A DNA stretch of 64,000 nucleotides from Comamonas sp. NLF-1-9 (GCF_019195435.1 NZ_CP078069.1:930001-994000), one strand, 5' to 3'. Counted from the stretch's first letter, positions 36,859 to 45,601 are shown. The notes: generated by a model from the sequence alone, not told the origin. Made by a program: numbers and translations.

Positions 36859-37878
36859 ATGCGCCCTGCCTGCTGTCCCGCCCCTGCCGCGTCTGTCGCA
36901 TCTGCGATCGGCGCCCCGGCTGCTGCCGCCAAGCCCGCAGCAGCCACGAAGACAGAGCCCATTCTGGTGGTCGGCGACAGCATGCTCGACCGCTACTGGG
37001 AAGGGGCGGTGGAGCGCATCTCCCCCGAAGCGCCCGTGCCCGTGCTGCGTTTCGGCAAGCAGTGGCAGCGCGCCGGCGGCGCGGCGAATGTGGCGGTCAA
37101 TCTGAGTGCCCTGGGAAGCCGCGTCACGCTCGCCACCCTGCTCGGCGAGGACGAGGCCGGCGACGATCTGGTGCAACTCATGAGCCAGGCCGGAGTCGCC
37201 TTGCATGCCGTGCGGGCCCCGGGGTTGACCACCACCGAGAAGATACGCGCGGTCTGCAGCCGCCATCAGTTGCTGCGCGTCGATTTCGAGCGCGCGCCAG
37301 CGCCCGAGGCCGTGCAACAGCTGTGTTCGCTCGTCGGCGATTTGCTGGGCAGCCACCCATGGGTGGTGCTGAGCGACTACCGCAAGGGCTCGCTTGCGCA
37401 TTGCGAGCACTTGATCGCACAAGCCATCGAGCGCGGCTGCCGCGTCATGGTGGACCCCAAGGGCAGCAGCTTCGAGCAGTACAGGGGCGCCTGGTTGCTC
37501 AAGCCCAACGAGAAAGAAGCGGCCATTGTCGCGGGCAGCTGGGCCGATGAGCGCGGGTTCTCGCGCGCCATGACGGGCTTGCGCTCGCGCCTGGAGGTCG
37601 AGCACCTCCTGGTGACCCGGGGTGAGCGCGGCATGTCCCTGTTCAGCGCGGGGCAAGAGCCCGCGCACATCCCCGCGATGGCCAGGGAGGTCTTTGACGT
37701 GAGCGGCGCCGGCGACACCGTGCTCGCCGCGCTCGCCTCTTATCTCGCCACCGGCGAGACCCTGCACGATGCGATCCAGCGCGCCAATCTGGCGGCCGGC
37801 ATCGCCGTTGCAAAGTTCGGTACCGCCGTAGTCACGCGCTCGGAAATCCGCGGTCTGCAGCACACGGTGCAGGCTTGA
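36859..37878 (+). CDS. hldA: D-glycero-beta-D-manno-heptose-7-phosphate kinase (HldE N-domain type)
   Basis: A 339-residue PfkB-family sugar kinase equal to the first domain of E. coli HldE. ILVVGDSMLDRYWEGAVERISPEAPVPV is at residues ~34-61, and the anion hole/catalytic base motif DVSGAGDT is near residue 278. The C-terminal nucleotidyltransferase half of HldE is missing here but is encoded separately at 56980. The N-terminal 30 residues are Ala/Pro-rich and may be shorter in vivo. It makes heptose-1,7-bisphosphate, the substrate of gmhB at 41794. Confidence 0.9.
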   Translation: MRPACCPAPAASVASAIGAPAAAAKPAAATKTEPILVVGDSMLDRYWEGAVERISPEAPVPVLRFGKQWQRAGGAANVAVNLSALGSRVTLATLLGEDEAGDDLVQLMSQAGVALHAVRAPGLTTTEKIRAVCSRHQLLRVDFERAPAPEAVQQLCSLVGDLLGSHPWVVLSDYRKGSLAHCEHLIAQAIERGCRVMVDPKGSSFEQYRGAWLLKPNEKEAAIVAGSWADERGFSRAMTGLRSRLEVEHLLVTRGERGMSLFSAGQEPAHIPAMAREVFDVSGAGDTVLAALASYLATGETLHDAIQRANLAAGIAVAKFGTAVVTRSEIRGLQHTVQA

Positions 37879-37916
37879 GGCCCGCACACGCGGTTTTCAA
37901 GCCGGCCTGCGCCAGA

Positions 37917-38162
37917 TCAGGGCCTGACCTCGCGCGCTACCGGTGGCACCGGACTGCCGCCCTCGCCCTCCCAGCGTTGCAGGTTCTGTGGCATGGCAGC
38001 AGGGCGCGCGGCCTTGCGCCGCTGGTGTACCGCGGCGCAGCCCGCGCAGCAGCGGGCGATGAGAAAACCGACTGCGCCGGCGAGCAGCATGGCGCGCGTG
38101 CATTCGGAAGGCAGCAGCCGGCCCATCAGGCCGGCGTCATCGTGAGCGTGGGTGGAATACAT
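37917..38162 (-). CDS. Small single-pass membrane protein, unknown function
   Basis: An 81-residue protein with one hydrophobic segment (AMLLAGAVGFLIARCCAGCAAV, residues ~24-45) containing three cysteines, then a short basic/proline tail. I recognise no family. The case for a real gene is a strong AGGAGG 10 bases before the ATG at 38162 and a sigma-54-like element at 38205-38220 placed as in the rest of the island. It is convergent with hldA, 38 bases away. Confidence 0.6.
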   Translation of the reverse strand: MYSTHAHDDAGLMGRLLPSECTRAMLLAGAVGFLIARCCAGCAAVHQRRKAARPAAMPQNLQRWEGEGGSPVPPVAREVRP

Positions 38163-38204
38163 GGAAAAGACCTCCTTGCTTGATCTTGCTTGGGAGTAGC
38201 TATC

Positions 38205-38220
38205 GGCAAGGTCCGTTCCT
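38205..38220 (-). promoter_or_regulatory. Sigma-54-like promoter of the small membrane protein gene
   Basis: AGGAACGGACCTTGCC on the minus strand has GG-N10-GC with GGxACG and TTGC. The predicted start is about 32 bases before the ATG at 38162. Confidence 0.55.
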
Positions 38221-38312
38221 GCGGCTGTCACATCTCTATACATCACCCTGTCGCGATTGGGGTCATCATGCATCCCGCCGGGGACGCATAGCAACAACTT
38301 AGAAGGACAACA

Positions 38313-39743
38313 ATGAACCATGTGTTGATCGTCGACGACGACGTAGATTCTGCAAGCAGCATGCGCGAGCTCGTAATGGGCGAGCGCTTTTCCGTAGCGG
38401 TTGCCCACAACCTGCGCGACGCGCGCAAGCAAATCGCGATGCAGACACCCAATCTGCTGCTGCTGGACCTGGAGCTGCCAGACGGCAACGGCATGGAGTT
38501 GTTTTCCGATCCGCAAGTGGTGGATGAATCCAAGATCGTGCTGGTGACCGGGCACGCCAGCCTGGACTCGTCGATCGAAGCATTGCGCCGCGGTGCGATG
38601 GACTACCTGGTCAAACCGGTGCGCATGCGCCGGCTCGAGGAAATCCTGGAAGGTTTCACCGTACCTGGCGGCAGCGACGGCGCGCTGGTGCCGATGGCGC
38701 GCGGCGCAGCCGACGAGGACGGCCGCTTCGGCCGCCTCTGGGGCAGCTCGCAACCCATGCAGCGGGTGTATGAACAGATTCGCCGCGTCGCGCCGACCGG
38801 AGTGACCGTCTTGATCACCGGCGAGAGCGGCACCGGCAAGGAGGTCGTGGCGCAGACCCTGCATGAGCTGAGTTCGCGCCGCTCCAAGCCCTTTCTTGCC
38901 GTCAATTGCGGTGCGATTTCGCCGCAGTTGATCGAGAGCGAAATTTTCGGCCACGAGAAGGGCAGCTTCACCGGGGCAGAGCGTCAGCATCAGGGCTTTT
39001 TCGAGCGCGCGGCCGGCGGGACGCTGTTTCTCGACGAGGTGACCGAGATGCCGCCACAGCTGCAGGTCAAGCTGCTGCGGGTGCTGGAGACGGGCTGCTT
39101 CATGCGCGTGGGTTCGACCCAGACCCTGCAGGCCCAGGTGCGCATCGTTGCCGCAACCAATCGCGTTCCGCTGGAAGCGGTTGCGGCTGGCAAGTTGCGC
39201 GAGGACTTGCTCTACCGTCTGAACGTCTTTCCGATAGCGCTGCCGCCGCTGCGCGAGCGCCTCTCGGACGTGCCCATGCTGGCAGAGCACTTCCTGCAGC
39301 AGATCTCGCAACGCGAAGGCCGAAGCAAGCAATTCAGCAGCGCCGCGCTCAGACAGCTCGCACGCTACCCCTGGCCGGGCAATGTGCGCGAGCTGCGCAA
39401 TGCGGTGCAGCGCGCCTACGTCATGGCGTGCGGCGAGGTCATCGACACCGAATGGTTGCCCCAGGCACAGGCGCTGGACGGCGCGGGCCCGCTGGCCTTG
39501 CCGGCGCCACAGGCGCTGCAGGACGTGGGCGTGGAGCCGGAGCAGGTCCACGCAGCGCAGCCCAATGTGCTGAAGCTGCCAGTCGGCCTGTCCATGGCCG
39601 AGGCCGAGCAGCTGCTGATCGAGGAAACGCTCAAGCAATGCCAGTATCAGAAGGAGCGCACCGCGGCCGTGCTGGGCATCAGCCTGAAGACGCTGTACAA
39701 CCGCCTCAAGCGTTATTCGAGCGCCGAGCAACGCGCTTCCTGA
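38313..39743 (+). CDS. Sigma-54-dependent response regulator (REC-AAA+-Fis)
   Basis: A 476-residue NtrC-type activator. The receiver has Asp52 ([10 protein letters not shown]) and the Lys in LVKPVR. The AAA+ domain has Walker A GESGTGKE at 170-177, the sigma-54 contact loop GSFTGA at 217-222 (Ser in place of the usual first Ala), Walker [10 protein letters not shown] and an arginine-finger region. A Fis-type helix-turn-helix ([20 protein letters not shown]) ends it. It has no adjacent kinase and no sigma-54-like element upstream, which fits a regulator standing above the island's sigma-54 promoters. Confidence 0.94.
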   Translation: MNHVLIVDDDVDSASSMRELVMGERFSVAVAHNLRDARKQIAMQTPNLLLLDLELPDGNGMELFSDPQVVDESKIVLVTGHASLDSSIEALRRGAMDYLVKPVRMRRLEEILEGFTVPGGSDGALVPMARGAADEDGRFGRLWGSSQPMQRVYEQIRRVAPTGVTVLITGESGTGKEVVAQTLHELSSRRSKPFLAVNCGAISPQLIESEIFGHEKGSFTGAERQHQGFFERAAGGTLFLDEVTEMPPQLQVKLLRVLETGCFMRVGSTQTLQAQVRIVAATNRVPLEAVAAGKLREDLLYRLNVFPIALPPLRERLSDVPMLAEHFLQQISQREGRSKQFSSAALRQLARYPWPGNVRELRNAVQRAYVMACGEVIDTEWLPQAQALDGAGPLALPAPQALQDVGVEPEQVHAAQPNVLKLPVGLSMAEAEQLLIEETLKQCQYQKERTAAVLGISLKTLYNRLKRYSSAEQRAS

Positions 39744-39776
39744 GCACGGGGGCGCGCATCGCGCCCCGGGGGCTCA
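39741..39776. terminator. Two-way hairpin between convergent genes
   Basis: GGGGCGCG-CAT-CGCGCCCC sits inside an outer TGAGC/GCTCA pair. The hairpin uses the stop codons of the response regulator (plus) and of the glycosyltransferase (minus). Confidence 0.6.
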
Positions 39777-40742
39777 ACCAGCCACGCTGTCAAACACCTG
39801 CAGCCAGTCGTCGATGAAGCGCTCAATGGAGAAGCGCTCACGCGCCGTGCGTTGTCCCGCACTGCCCCACTCGGCTGCCAGCCCAGGGTCTTCCAGCAGC
39901 ACGCGCATCACCGCCTCCAGCCGGTCCAGACGCGTATCGACGTAGCCGTTGCGGCCACTGTCTATGACCGTCACCAGTTCGGTTGTCGCCAGCCCTACGA
40001 CCGGCAAGCCCATGAGCATGGCTTCAATCACTGCCAGCCCCAGGCTGGTGTGGCGTATCGGGTTGAAGAAGAAGCGGTGGCTCGCCATCATCGCCGGCAG
40101 TCGTAGCTGCGCTATCTCGCCCAGCCCGCCCACCAGTTCGCTGCCCATGCCGACCAGGTGCAGCGGGAGCCGGGTGGACATGTGCTGCCAGATGTCCAGC
40201 CCCAGGCGGCGGCCGCGCCGCTGGATGTTGTTCACCACCACCAGGCCGCAGGCCTGCTCGCCGCCCCACACCTGCGGCTGCAGCAGGCGCACGCCATGTT
40301 CGACGATGCGCACCGGCGTCGAGCCGTTGTCCCACATCAGCGCGTTGAACGGCGTGACATGTACCAGCAGAACGTTGGGGTCGTCGCACCAATGGCGCGT
40401 GTTGGTCGGGCTCTCCTGCGGCGGATCGTGTTCGAGCACGATGCTTGGCAGGCGCCGCTGGGCAGGCGAGAGCAGCGTATGGCGGTCCTGCTCCCAAGCC
40501 TGTCTGGACTGGTAGAGCACCAGGTCGAATTCCATGGAGGCGAGTTCCTGCACCGGCGCTTCATGCACGTTGTCGCCCCAGGGCAGCGTGCCGCTGCGCC
40601 CGCTGTGGTGCGGCGAGCGTTCACTATCCGTCACGAGCCAGAAATCCTGCGGTACCTGGGTCAGGTTGTAGAGATAGTTTCCATGGACATGCCAGGTAAG
40701 GATGCGCCATCGCTTGCGGGCTTGTGTAAGTGTTGCGTTCAT
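39774..40742 (-). CDS. Glycosyltransferase (GT4-like)
   Basis: A 322-residue protein with a GT-B look. The C-terminal half has PIRHTSLGLAVIEAMLMGLPVVGLATTELVTVIDSGRNGYVD, the nucleotide-sugar-binding segment of GT4 enzymes including the Glu of the E-x7-E-like motif. The N-terminal half is divergent and shorter than in most GT4 proteins. The acceptor is unknown. Its ATG overlaps the GT9 gene stop (ATGA), the last of a five-gene series. Confidence 0.72.
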   Translation of the reverse strand: MNATLTQARKRWRILTWHVHGNYLYNLTQVPQDFWLVTDSERSPHHSGRSGTLPWGDNVHEAPVQELASMEFDLVLYQSRQAWEQDRHTLLSPAQRRLPSIVLEHDPPQESPTNTRHWCDDPNVLLVHVTPFNALMWDNGSTPVRIVEHGVRLLQPQVWGGEQACGLVVVNNIQRRGRRLGLDIWQHMSTRLPLHLVGMGSELVGGLGEIAQLRLPAMMASHRFFFNPIRHTSLGLAVIEAMLMGLPVVGLATTELVTVIDSGRNGYVDTRLDRLEAVMRVLLEDPGLAAEWGSAGQRTARERFSIERFIDDWLQVFDSVAG

Positions 40743-41797
40743 GTGTTTGCTCCATTTGCCATGGCCAGCGCCGCGTGCGTGACCGAATCCACGCTCACGC
40801 CAGACGCGCAGCCGTGCCCCACGGGGCAGTTGCGGTGCCCACAGGGGCGACACGGCATGTCGTGCCACAGCACCCGGTGGCGGCGTGTATCGAGAGGCGC
40901 CCAGCGGCGGGTATCGCTGCCGCAGGCCACGACCACGCTCGGCGTGCCCAGCGCGGCAGCAACGTGGGACAGGCCGGTGTCGTTGCACAGCAGCAGCCGC
41001 GCCGAGGACAGCAAGCCGCCCAGCGTCCACAAGTCGGTACGGGCGCACAGGTTGAGTGCCGGCTCGCGCATCGCTGACGCCACCGACGCCACCAGCTCGC
41101 GCTCGCCTTGCGTGCCGGTCAGCACCACGCGCAGACCGGCCTGCGCCAGGCGATCGGCGACAGCAGCGAAACGACGCACGCCCCAGCGCCGCGATGGCAG
41201 CTGAGCACCCGCGTGCACCACCACATGGCTGCGTCCCGCAGGCAGCAGGCGGCGCGCGCAAGCGAGGTCGCGCGGGCGCAGCGCCCAGTCGATCTCGGTG
41301 CCGCGGCGCTCAAGTCCGAGATGGTCCGCAAGGCGCAACAGGCGCTGAATCTCGTGGCCCTCCTCGGGCCAGAGGGCAAAGCGCTCTGCCTCGCCCGGCG
41401 GTATCCAGGCGGTGCGGCCTGCAAAGCCGGCGTTGCGGGCGGCACCGAAACGTGCGACCAGCGGGTTGACCCGCACGCCCGAACCATGCAGCTGGATGGC
41501 GAGATCAAAACGCTGCTCACGCAGTCCGTTCAGAAAAGCCAGCAGTTGCCGCGCGGGCGCAGGCGGCGTTTCCGGCAACCCCGGCCAGCCGGGAAAGGCC
41601 TCGAAGGCGTCCACGCTCGCCAGGCGCTGCGCCCAGCTTGCAGCCCAGGGAAGTCCGACCAGCGTGATGCGGGCTTGCGGCCACGTCGCGCGCACGGCCC
41701 TGAGCACGGGCGTCGCACAGAGCATGTCGCCCAGCATCAATGCGCGAAAGACCACAATGCGCCGCACCGGCCCCAAGCGGGAAGCCGTGGCGTTCAT
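40739..41797 (-). CDS. Heptosyltransferase-like glycosyltransferase (GT9)
   Basis: A 352-residue GT9 enzyme. RRIVVFRALMLGDMLCATPVLRAVRATWP opens the N-domain, VVVHAGAQLPSRRW starts the C-domain, and the ADP-heptose-site motif LLLCNDTGLSHVAAALGTPSVVVACGSD follows. A Cys-rich CRPCGHRNCPVGHGC segment near the C-terminus is seen in many GT9 proteins. Overlaps gmhB by four bases, which supports a heptose donor. Confidence 0.85.
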   Translation of the reverse strand: MNATASRLGPVRRIVVFRALMLGDMLCATPVLRAVRATWPQARITLVGLPWAASWAQRLASVDAFEAFPGWPGLPETPPAPARQLLAFLNGLREQRFDLAIQLHGSGVRVNPLVARFGAARNAGFAGRTAWIPPGEAERFALWPEEGHEIQRLLRLADHLGLERRGTEIDWALRPRDLACARRLLPAGRSHVVVHAGAQLPSRRWGVRRFAAVADRLAQAGLRVVLTGTQGERELVASVASAMREPALNLCARTDLWTLGGLLSSARLLLCNDTGLSHVAAALGTPSVVVACGSDTRRWAPLDTRRHRVLWHDMPCRPCGHRNCPVGHGCASGVSVDSVTHAALAMANGANT

Positions 41798-42366
41798 CGA
41801 TGCATGGCCTGCGCGAGTATCAGGCGGGCAGCGTCCCACCAGTCTGTCGTGAGGCTCCAGGGGTAGCGAAGCGGCGCCATCCGCCAGCGTGTTTCGCCGC
41901 CGGAGTCGTAGAAGATGGTGCGGCAGCCGGCCCGGCGGCCTGCCTCCACGTCGTCCAGCGTGTCGCCAATCATCCAGGAGCGCTCCAGGTCAATGCCGTG
42001 CATGCGGCTGGCTTCGAGCAACATTCCGGGCCGGGGTTTGCGGCAGGAACAGGTCGGGCGCCCGTGCGCGTCCGGCTCATGGGGACAAAAATGAAAGCCC
42101 TTGAGCCGCACACCCGCCTCCTCGGCAAGACGCCGGGCGAGCGCGTCGCGCAGGCGTGTCAGTTGCGTGCGCGTGAAGTAGCCGCGCGCCACCCCGCTCT
42201 GATTCGTCACCACGACGATCGCAAAGCCGCGGGCTGCAAGGGCCGCGAGCGCCCGCAAGGCACCGGGCTTGAACTTCAACAGGTCAGGATCGACGTTGTA
42301 GGGGACGTTTTCCACCAAGGTGCCGTCTTTGTCGACGAAGATGCCCGGAGCAGACAACTCGCTCAT
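41794..42366 (-). CDS. gmhB: D-glycero-D-manno-heptose-1,7-bisphosphate 7-phosphatase
   Basis: A 190-residue HAD phosphatase. The nucleophile motif FVDKDGTLV (Asp12, Asp14) lacks a cap, the second motif is VVTNQSGVARGYF, the structural zinc site is CPHEPDAHGRPTCSC, followed by RKPRPGM and the GDTLDDVEAGRRAGC motif. It removes the 7-phosphate made by HldA. Four-base overlaps on both sides place it in the glycosyltransferase operon. Confidence 0.92.
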   Translation of the reverse strand: MSELSAPGIFVDKDGTLVENVPYNVDPDLLKFKPGALRALAALAARGFAIVVVTNQSGVARGYFTRTQLTRLRDALARRLAEEAGVRLKGFHFCPHEPDAHGRPTCSCRKPRPGMLLEASRMHGIDLERSWMIGDTLDDVEAGRRAGCRTIFYDSGGETRWRMAPLRYPWSLTTDWWDAARLILAQAMHR

Positions 42367-43664
42367 ACCGCACCCGCCTGTCGCAACGCCGATGCCATCG
42401 GGCGCCGCAAGCTGCGGCTTTGCAGCGCTTGGCGCGGGGCAAGGCCCTCGAACACGCTGACGAACTCGCGCGCCACCTGCTCCCAGGTGAAGTGCTCTTG
42501 CACGCGCGCGAGGCCCGCCTGCCCCATGGCCTGGGCCAGCCGCGGGCGTTGCTGCAGCTCAAGCAGGCGGCCCGCCAGCGCCTCGGGTGTCTTGGGCGCA
42601 ACCAGAAAGCCGCTGACGCCATCGCGCACCGTGTAGCGGATACCGCCCACGTCGCTGCCCACCACCGGTCTCGCACAGGCCATGGCTTCGAGCGGCGTGA
42701 TGCCAAAAGGCTCGTACCAGGGAGTGGTCACGAAAACGTCCGCCGCCTGGTACCAATCCACCAACTCGTCGCGGTCGCGGCGCCCGACAAAGCTGACGCT
42801 GTCGCCCACACCGAGCTCTTGCGTCAGTGCCATGAGGCGCGCGAGCTCCGGGTTGGAGCCCGGGTCGGGCAGCCGGGAATCCCCCCCGACGACCGCCAGG
42901 CGCGCAGGGACCGATGCCGGCAGCAAGGCCATTGCGCGGATCACGTTGTCTATACCCTTGCGCGGCACCATGCGGCCCAATTGCAGCACGATGAACTCGT
43001 TGTCGGGCAGGCCCAGGCGCCGGCGCGCCGCGCTGCGGCTGCCAGGGCAGAACAGATCCGTGTCCACGCCGCAGGGGATCATGTCGATGTGTTTGGCCGG
43101 TGCGTCGTACAGGCGCATCAGGTCCTCGCGGTCCTGGGGGCACTCCGCGATCACGCGGTTCGAGCGGCGTGCCAGTACGTGCTCTATCGCCTCGCGCTCA
43201 CGCGGAAATCCGTCGGCAGCGCCCTGGTGCTCGCGGCGCACCAGCCCCAGCGCGTGAAAGGTCGTCACCAGCGGGGCCTTCAGCGCCGGGCGCAGCACCA
43301 GGCCGACCCAGCCGGACATGAAGAAATTGGCATGGATGGCGTCGTAGTGGCCTTCGGGCAGCAGTTGTTGGCGCGCGTGCCGGGCAAACTCGGGCATCCA
43401 CTGCAGCAGCTCTTCCTTGGCAATGTGCTGGGCCGGTCCGGCATCGACGTGCATGACGCGCACGCCCGGCGCGATCGGCACCACCGCAGGCAGTTTGGGG
43501 TCGTCGCGGCGGGTGAGCACGTCAACCCTGTGCCCCAGCGCGCCGAGCTGGCGCGCCACACTGTCCACGTACACATTCTGACCGCCCGCATCCACGCCGC
43601 CGGCCAGGGCCAGGGGGGAAGCGTGCTCGCTGATCATCGCAATTTTCAAAGGGTGCATCATCAT
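42363..43664 (-). CDS. Glycosyltransferase family 4
   Basis: A 433-residue GT4 enzyme of the sucrose-phosphate-synthase/MshA-like group. The N-terminal donor/acceptor fold has ISEHASPLALAGGVDAGGQNVYVDSVARQLGALGH, and the C-terminal sugar-nucleotide site has PWYEPFGITPLEAMACARPVVGSDVGGIRYTV with its E-x7-E pair. Three ATG codons in a row occur at 43664, 43661 and 43658; GGAG stands before the first. Likely adds a hexose to a surface or soluble glycan. Confidence 0.86.
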   Translation of the reverse strand: MMMHPLKIAMISEHASPLALAGGVDAGGQNVYVDSVARQLGALGHRVDVLTRRDDPKLPAVVPIAPGVRVMHVDAGPAQHIAKEELLQWMPEFARHARQQLLPEGHYDAIHANFFMSGWVGLVLRPALKAPLVTTFHALGLVRREHQGAADGFPREREAIEHVLARRSNRVIAECPQDREDLMRLYDAPAKHIDMIPCGVDTDLFCPGSRSAARRRLGLPDNEFIVLQLGRMVPRKGIDNVIRAMALLPASVPARLAVVGGDSRLPDPGSNPELARLMALTQELGVGDSVSFVGRRDRDELVDWYQAADVFVTTPWYEPFGITPLEAMACARPVVGSDVGGIRYTVRDGVSGFLVAPKTPEALAGRLLELQQRPRLAQAMGQAGLARVQEHFTWEQVAREFVSVFEGLAPRQALQSRSLRRPMASALRQAGAV

Positions 43665-43683
43665 GTCCTGCTCCAATTCCTGT

Positions 43684-44178
43684 TCATTCCTGTTCAACCC
43701 GCAGCCAGGCAATTGGCGTTCCGATCGAGCGCTCCAGCGCGATCGCGCGCAGGTGCGCGGCCACCAGCAACGAGAAGGTTTCGTCCCACGCCGGCAGGGC
43801 GCCGCTGGCGGCCACGACGATGCCGTCCAGCCACACCCCGCCCCACAACACGGTGTCCTCGTGCGAGAGCCGGTGCGGCTGCAACTGCACCACCTTGCGG
43901 CTGTCCATCTGGTGGCGCCAGCTCAGCAAGGCCTTGTCGCGAGCGAAGGCCGCGTAGTCCGCGTCCCATTGCTCGCGATCGCCCACCGAGTGCTCGTAGA
44001 GCAAGGCGTCCTTGAACTCGGACGAGCCCGGGCAGGCGGCGGGGTCAAGCACCACAAGATGCAGCACCTTCAACGCGCTCACGCCAGAGCGCTGCAAGGT
44101 CTGTTCTATGGAAGGAAGGGCCAGGAGGACGGCGGCGCGGGCCGCCTCGGCATCGGCGTAACGGCTACGGTGTTTCAT
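43684..44178 (-). CDS. Protein of unknown function, first gene of the glycosyltransferase operon
   Basis: A 164-residue soluble protein with an alpha/beta look and no signal peptide. MKHRSRYADAEAARAAVLLALPSIEQTL begins it, and hydrophobic strands KVLHLVVLDP and VWLDGIVVAAS are seen. I recognise no family. The 19-base gap to the GT4 gene suggests co-transcription. The ATG at 44178 was chosen over a longer frame that would cross the divergent promoter region. Confidence 0.62.
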   Translation of the reverse strand: MKHRSRYADAEAARAAVLLALPSIEQTLQRSGVSALKVLHLVVLDPAACPGSSEFKDALLYEHSVGDREQWDADYAAFARDKALLSWRHQMDSRKVVQLQPHRLSHEDTVLWGGVWLDGIVVAASGALPAWDETFSLLVAAHLRAIALERSIGTPIAWLRVEQE

Positions 44179-44189
44179 GCCCAGCGTTA

Positions 44190-44205
44190 GGCAATCGGCG
44201 CTCCC
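44190..44205 (-). promoter_or_regulatory. Sigma-54-like element, minus strand, near the glycosyltransferase operon start
   Basis: GGGAGCGCCGATTGCC has GG-N10-GC and TTGC. It would start transcription almost at the ATG (44178), so the element at 44232-44247 is the better-placed candidate. Confidence 0.35.
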
Positions 44206-44219
44206 GCTCTGCCGGGCCG

Positions 44220-44235
44220 CGGCATGCGGCTTGCC
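44220..44235 (+). promoter_or_regulatory. Sigma-54-like promoter of the L,D-transpeptidase-like gene
   Basis: CGGCATGCGGCTTGCC has GGCAxG-N4-TTGC. The predicted start is about 24 bases before the ATG at 44270. Confidence 0.6.
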
Positions 44236-44247
44236 GCTACAGTGCCA
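44232..44247 (-). promoter_or_regulatory. Second sigma-54-like element for the glycosyltransferase operon
   Basis: TGGCACTGTAGCGGCA has a perfect -24 box and correct GG-N10-GC spacing but a weak -12 box (CGGC for TTGC). The predicted start is about 43 bases before the ATG at 44178. It overlaps the plus-strand element at 44220-44235. Confidence 0.4.
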
Positions 44248-44269
44248 TCCCAACCATGCCAAGCACACG

Positions 44270-44935
44270 ATGAAGCATCTCGCGCCCGCTCTCCTGCTGA
44301 GCTGTCTACTGGCTGTTGCAGCCCCTGTGCACTGCCTCGCCCAAAGCGTGGACACCCAGTCCCTGCCCGCGCCCGGCACGCCAGCGGCGCAGATGTACGC
44401 CTGGATCATGCAGTCGGGTGACCATGGCGATCTGCCTTTCGTCATCATCGACAAGCGTGCGGCGCGCATCTGGATCTACCGCGCCGATGGCAAGCTCGCA
44501 GAGACCTCGCCCGTGCTGCTCGGCATCGCCATCGGGGACGAATCCGTTCCCGGCATAGGCCTGCGACCGCTGTCGCAGATCAAGCCTGAGGAGCGCACCA
44601 CGCCCGCCGGGCGCTTTCTGCTCGAAGCCGGCTACAACACCGCGGGCGAGAGCATCTTCTGGATCGACTACGACGCCGCCGTGTCCCTGCACCGCGTGCG
44701 CCGCGGGAGCCCGGGCGACCGCCGGCTGCATCGGCTCGCGACGCCTACGGAGGCGGACAACCGGATCTCCTACGGCTGCGTGAACATGCCGGTGGCGGTT
44801 TACAACCGCAGCATTCATCCGCTGTTCATTCGACACGGCGGCTACGCCTACGTGCTGCCCGAGGTGATGGATTTGCGCAGCGCATTCCCGACGCTCGCTC
44901 ACCTCATGCCAGAGGCACCCCGGATCGGCCCATAG
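44270..44935 (+). CDS. L,D-transpeptidase-like (YkuD-fold) exported protein
   Basis: A 221-residue protein with a signal peptide (LAPALLLSCLLAVAAPVHCLAQ) and a YkuD-type domain. The catalytic cysteine is Cys170 in ISYGCVNMP, with HRVRRGSPGDRRLHR upstream in the place of the usual HG motif. The fold cross-links peptidoglycan or attaches proteins to it, though the divergent His segment makes activity uncertain. The ATG at 44270 gives a proper signal peptide. Confidence 0.75.
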   Translation: MKHLAPALLLSCLLAVAAPVHCLAQSVDTQSLPAPGTPAAQMYAWIMQSGDHGDLPFVIIDKRAARIWIYRADGKLAETSPVLLGIAIGDESVPGIGLRPLSQIKPEERTTPAGRFLLEAGYNTAGESIFWIDYDAAVSLHRVRRGSPGDRRLHRLATPTEADNRISYGCVNMPVAVYNRSIHPLFIRHGGYAYVLPEVMDLRSAFPTLAHLMPEAPRIGP

Positions 44936-45025
44936 CGACCGCCCTGAGCGGCGGCGAATGCCCGGTAAAGGGGCGGGATGCGTATCGGTACGGCGGTGCA
45001 ACCCAGCGCCTGGTGCCCGCATGGC

Positions 45026-45041
45026 AGGCATCCCGCTTGCC
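45026..45041 (+). promoter_or_regulatory. Sigma-54-like promoter of the 174-residue protein gene
   Basis: AGGCATCCCGCTTGCC has GG-N10-GC and a full TTGC box. The predicted start is about 25 bases before the ATG at 45077. Confidence 0.5.
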
Positions 45042-45076
45042 CGCCCTGTCAAGCAAATTGATTAACAGGAGCACAC

Positions 45077-45601
45077 ATGGATAGCGCAAACCACCGTTCC
45101 TACGGGGTGTTCAAGCCCGTGGGCCACATCGTCGTTTCCTTCCCCAACGCAGTGCTGGCCAAGAACGGCCATGCGGCGCTGCGGGCGCTCGGGGTGGCCG
45201 ATCAGGACATCCACGACTTCAGCGATCAGGAAATGATCGCGCGCATTGATGATGACCTCAAGCAGGCCGGCGCCCTGGCATCGTTCGGGCAGGAGCTCAA
45301 TCTGGTGAAAGCCCATCGCGCGCTGGCAGAGCAGGGCTATTACTGGCTCATCGTGCGCGCCGAGGGCAGCGACAAGGCGCGGCAGATGGCCGATGCCTTG
45401 CGCGCGCAGGGCGCCGAACGGGCGCAGTTGTACGGGCGCTTCATCATCGAAGAGCTGATCGAACACCCCGACGACATGCCCCAGGCCAAGGAGCCCGCGG
45501 GCCATGGCCTGGACGCCCAGACCCGCTCTGGGCTTGAAGAAGAGCGCGCACTGCGCCGGCCCGACGGCAACACCGGCAGCGAGCCGCCCAACCCGCGCTG
45601 A
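45077..45601 (+). CDS. Protein of unknown function (stress-island conserved)
   Basis: A 174-residue soluble protein. Residues ~10-130 look like two alpha/beta repeats (VFKPVGHIVVSFPNAVLAKNGHAALRALG, and YYWLIVRAEGSDKARQMADALRAQGAERAQLYGRFIIEELIE), reminiscent of domains that bury a small regulatory module. The last 40 residues are hydrophilic and disordered. I recognise no named family. CAGGAG precedes the ATG at 45077. It is flanked by stress genes under similar promoters. Confidence 0.68.
   Translation: MDSANHRSYGVFKPVGHIVVSFPNAVLAKNGHAALRALGVADQDIHDFSDQEMIARIDDDLKQAGALASFGQELNLVKAHRALAEQGYYWLIVRAEGSDKARQMADALRAQGAERAQLYGRFIIEELIEHPDDMPQAKEPAGHGLDAQTRSGLEEERALRRPDGNTGSEPPNPR

Noticed and set aside
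45009..45041. TGGCAGG ... TTGCC at 45022-45041 as a promoter
   Set aside because: The outer GG is 14 bases from GC; the correctly spaced GG is at 45027-45028, which I list instead.
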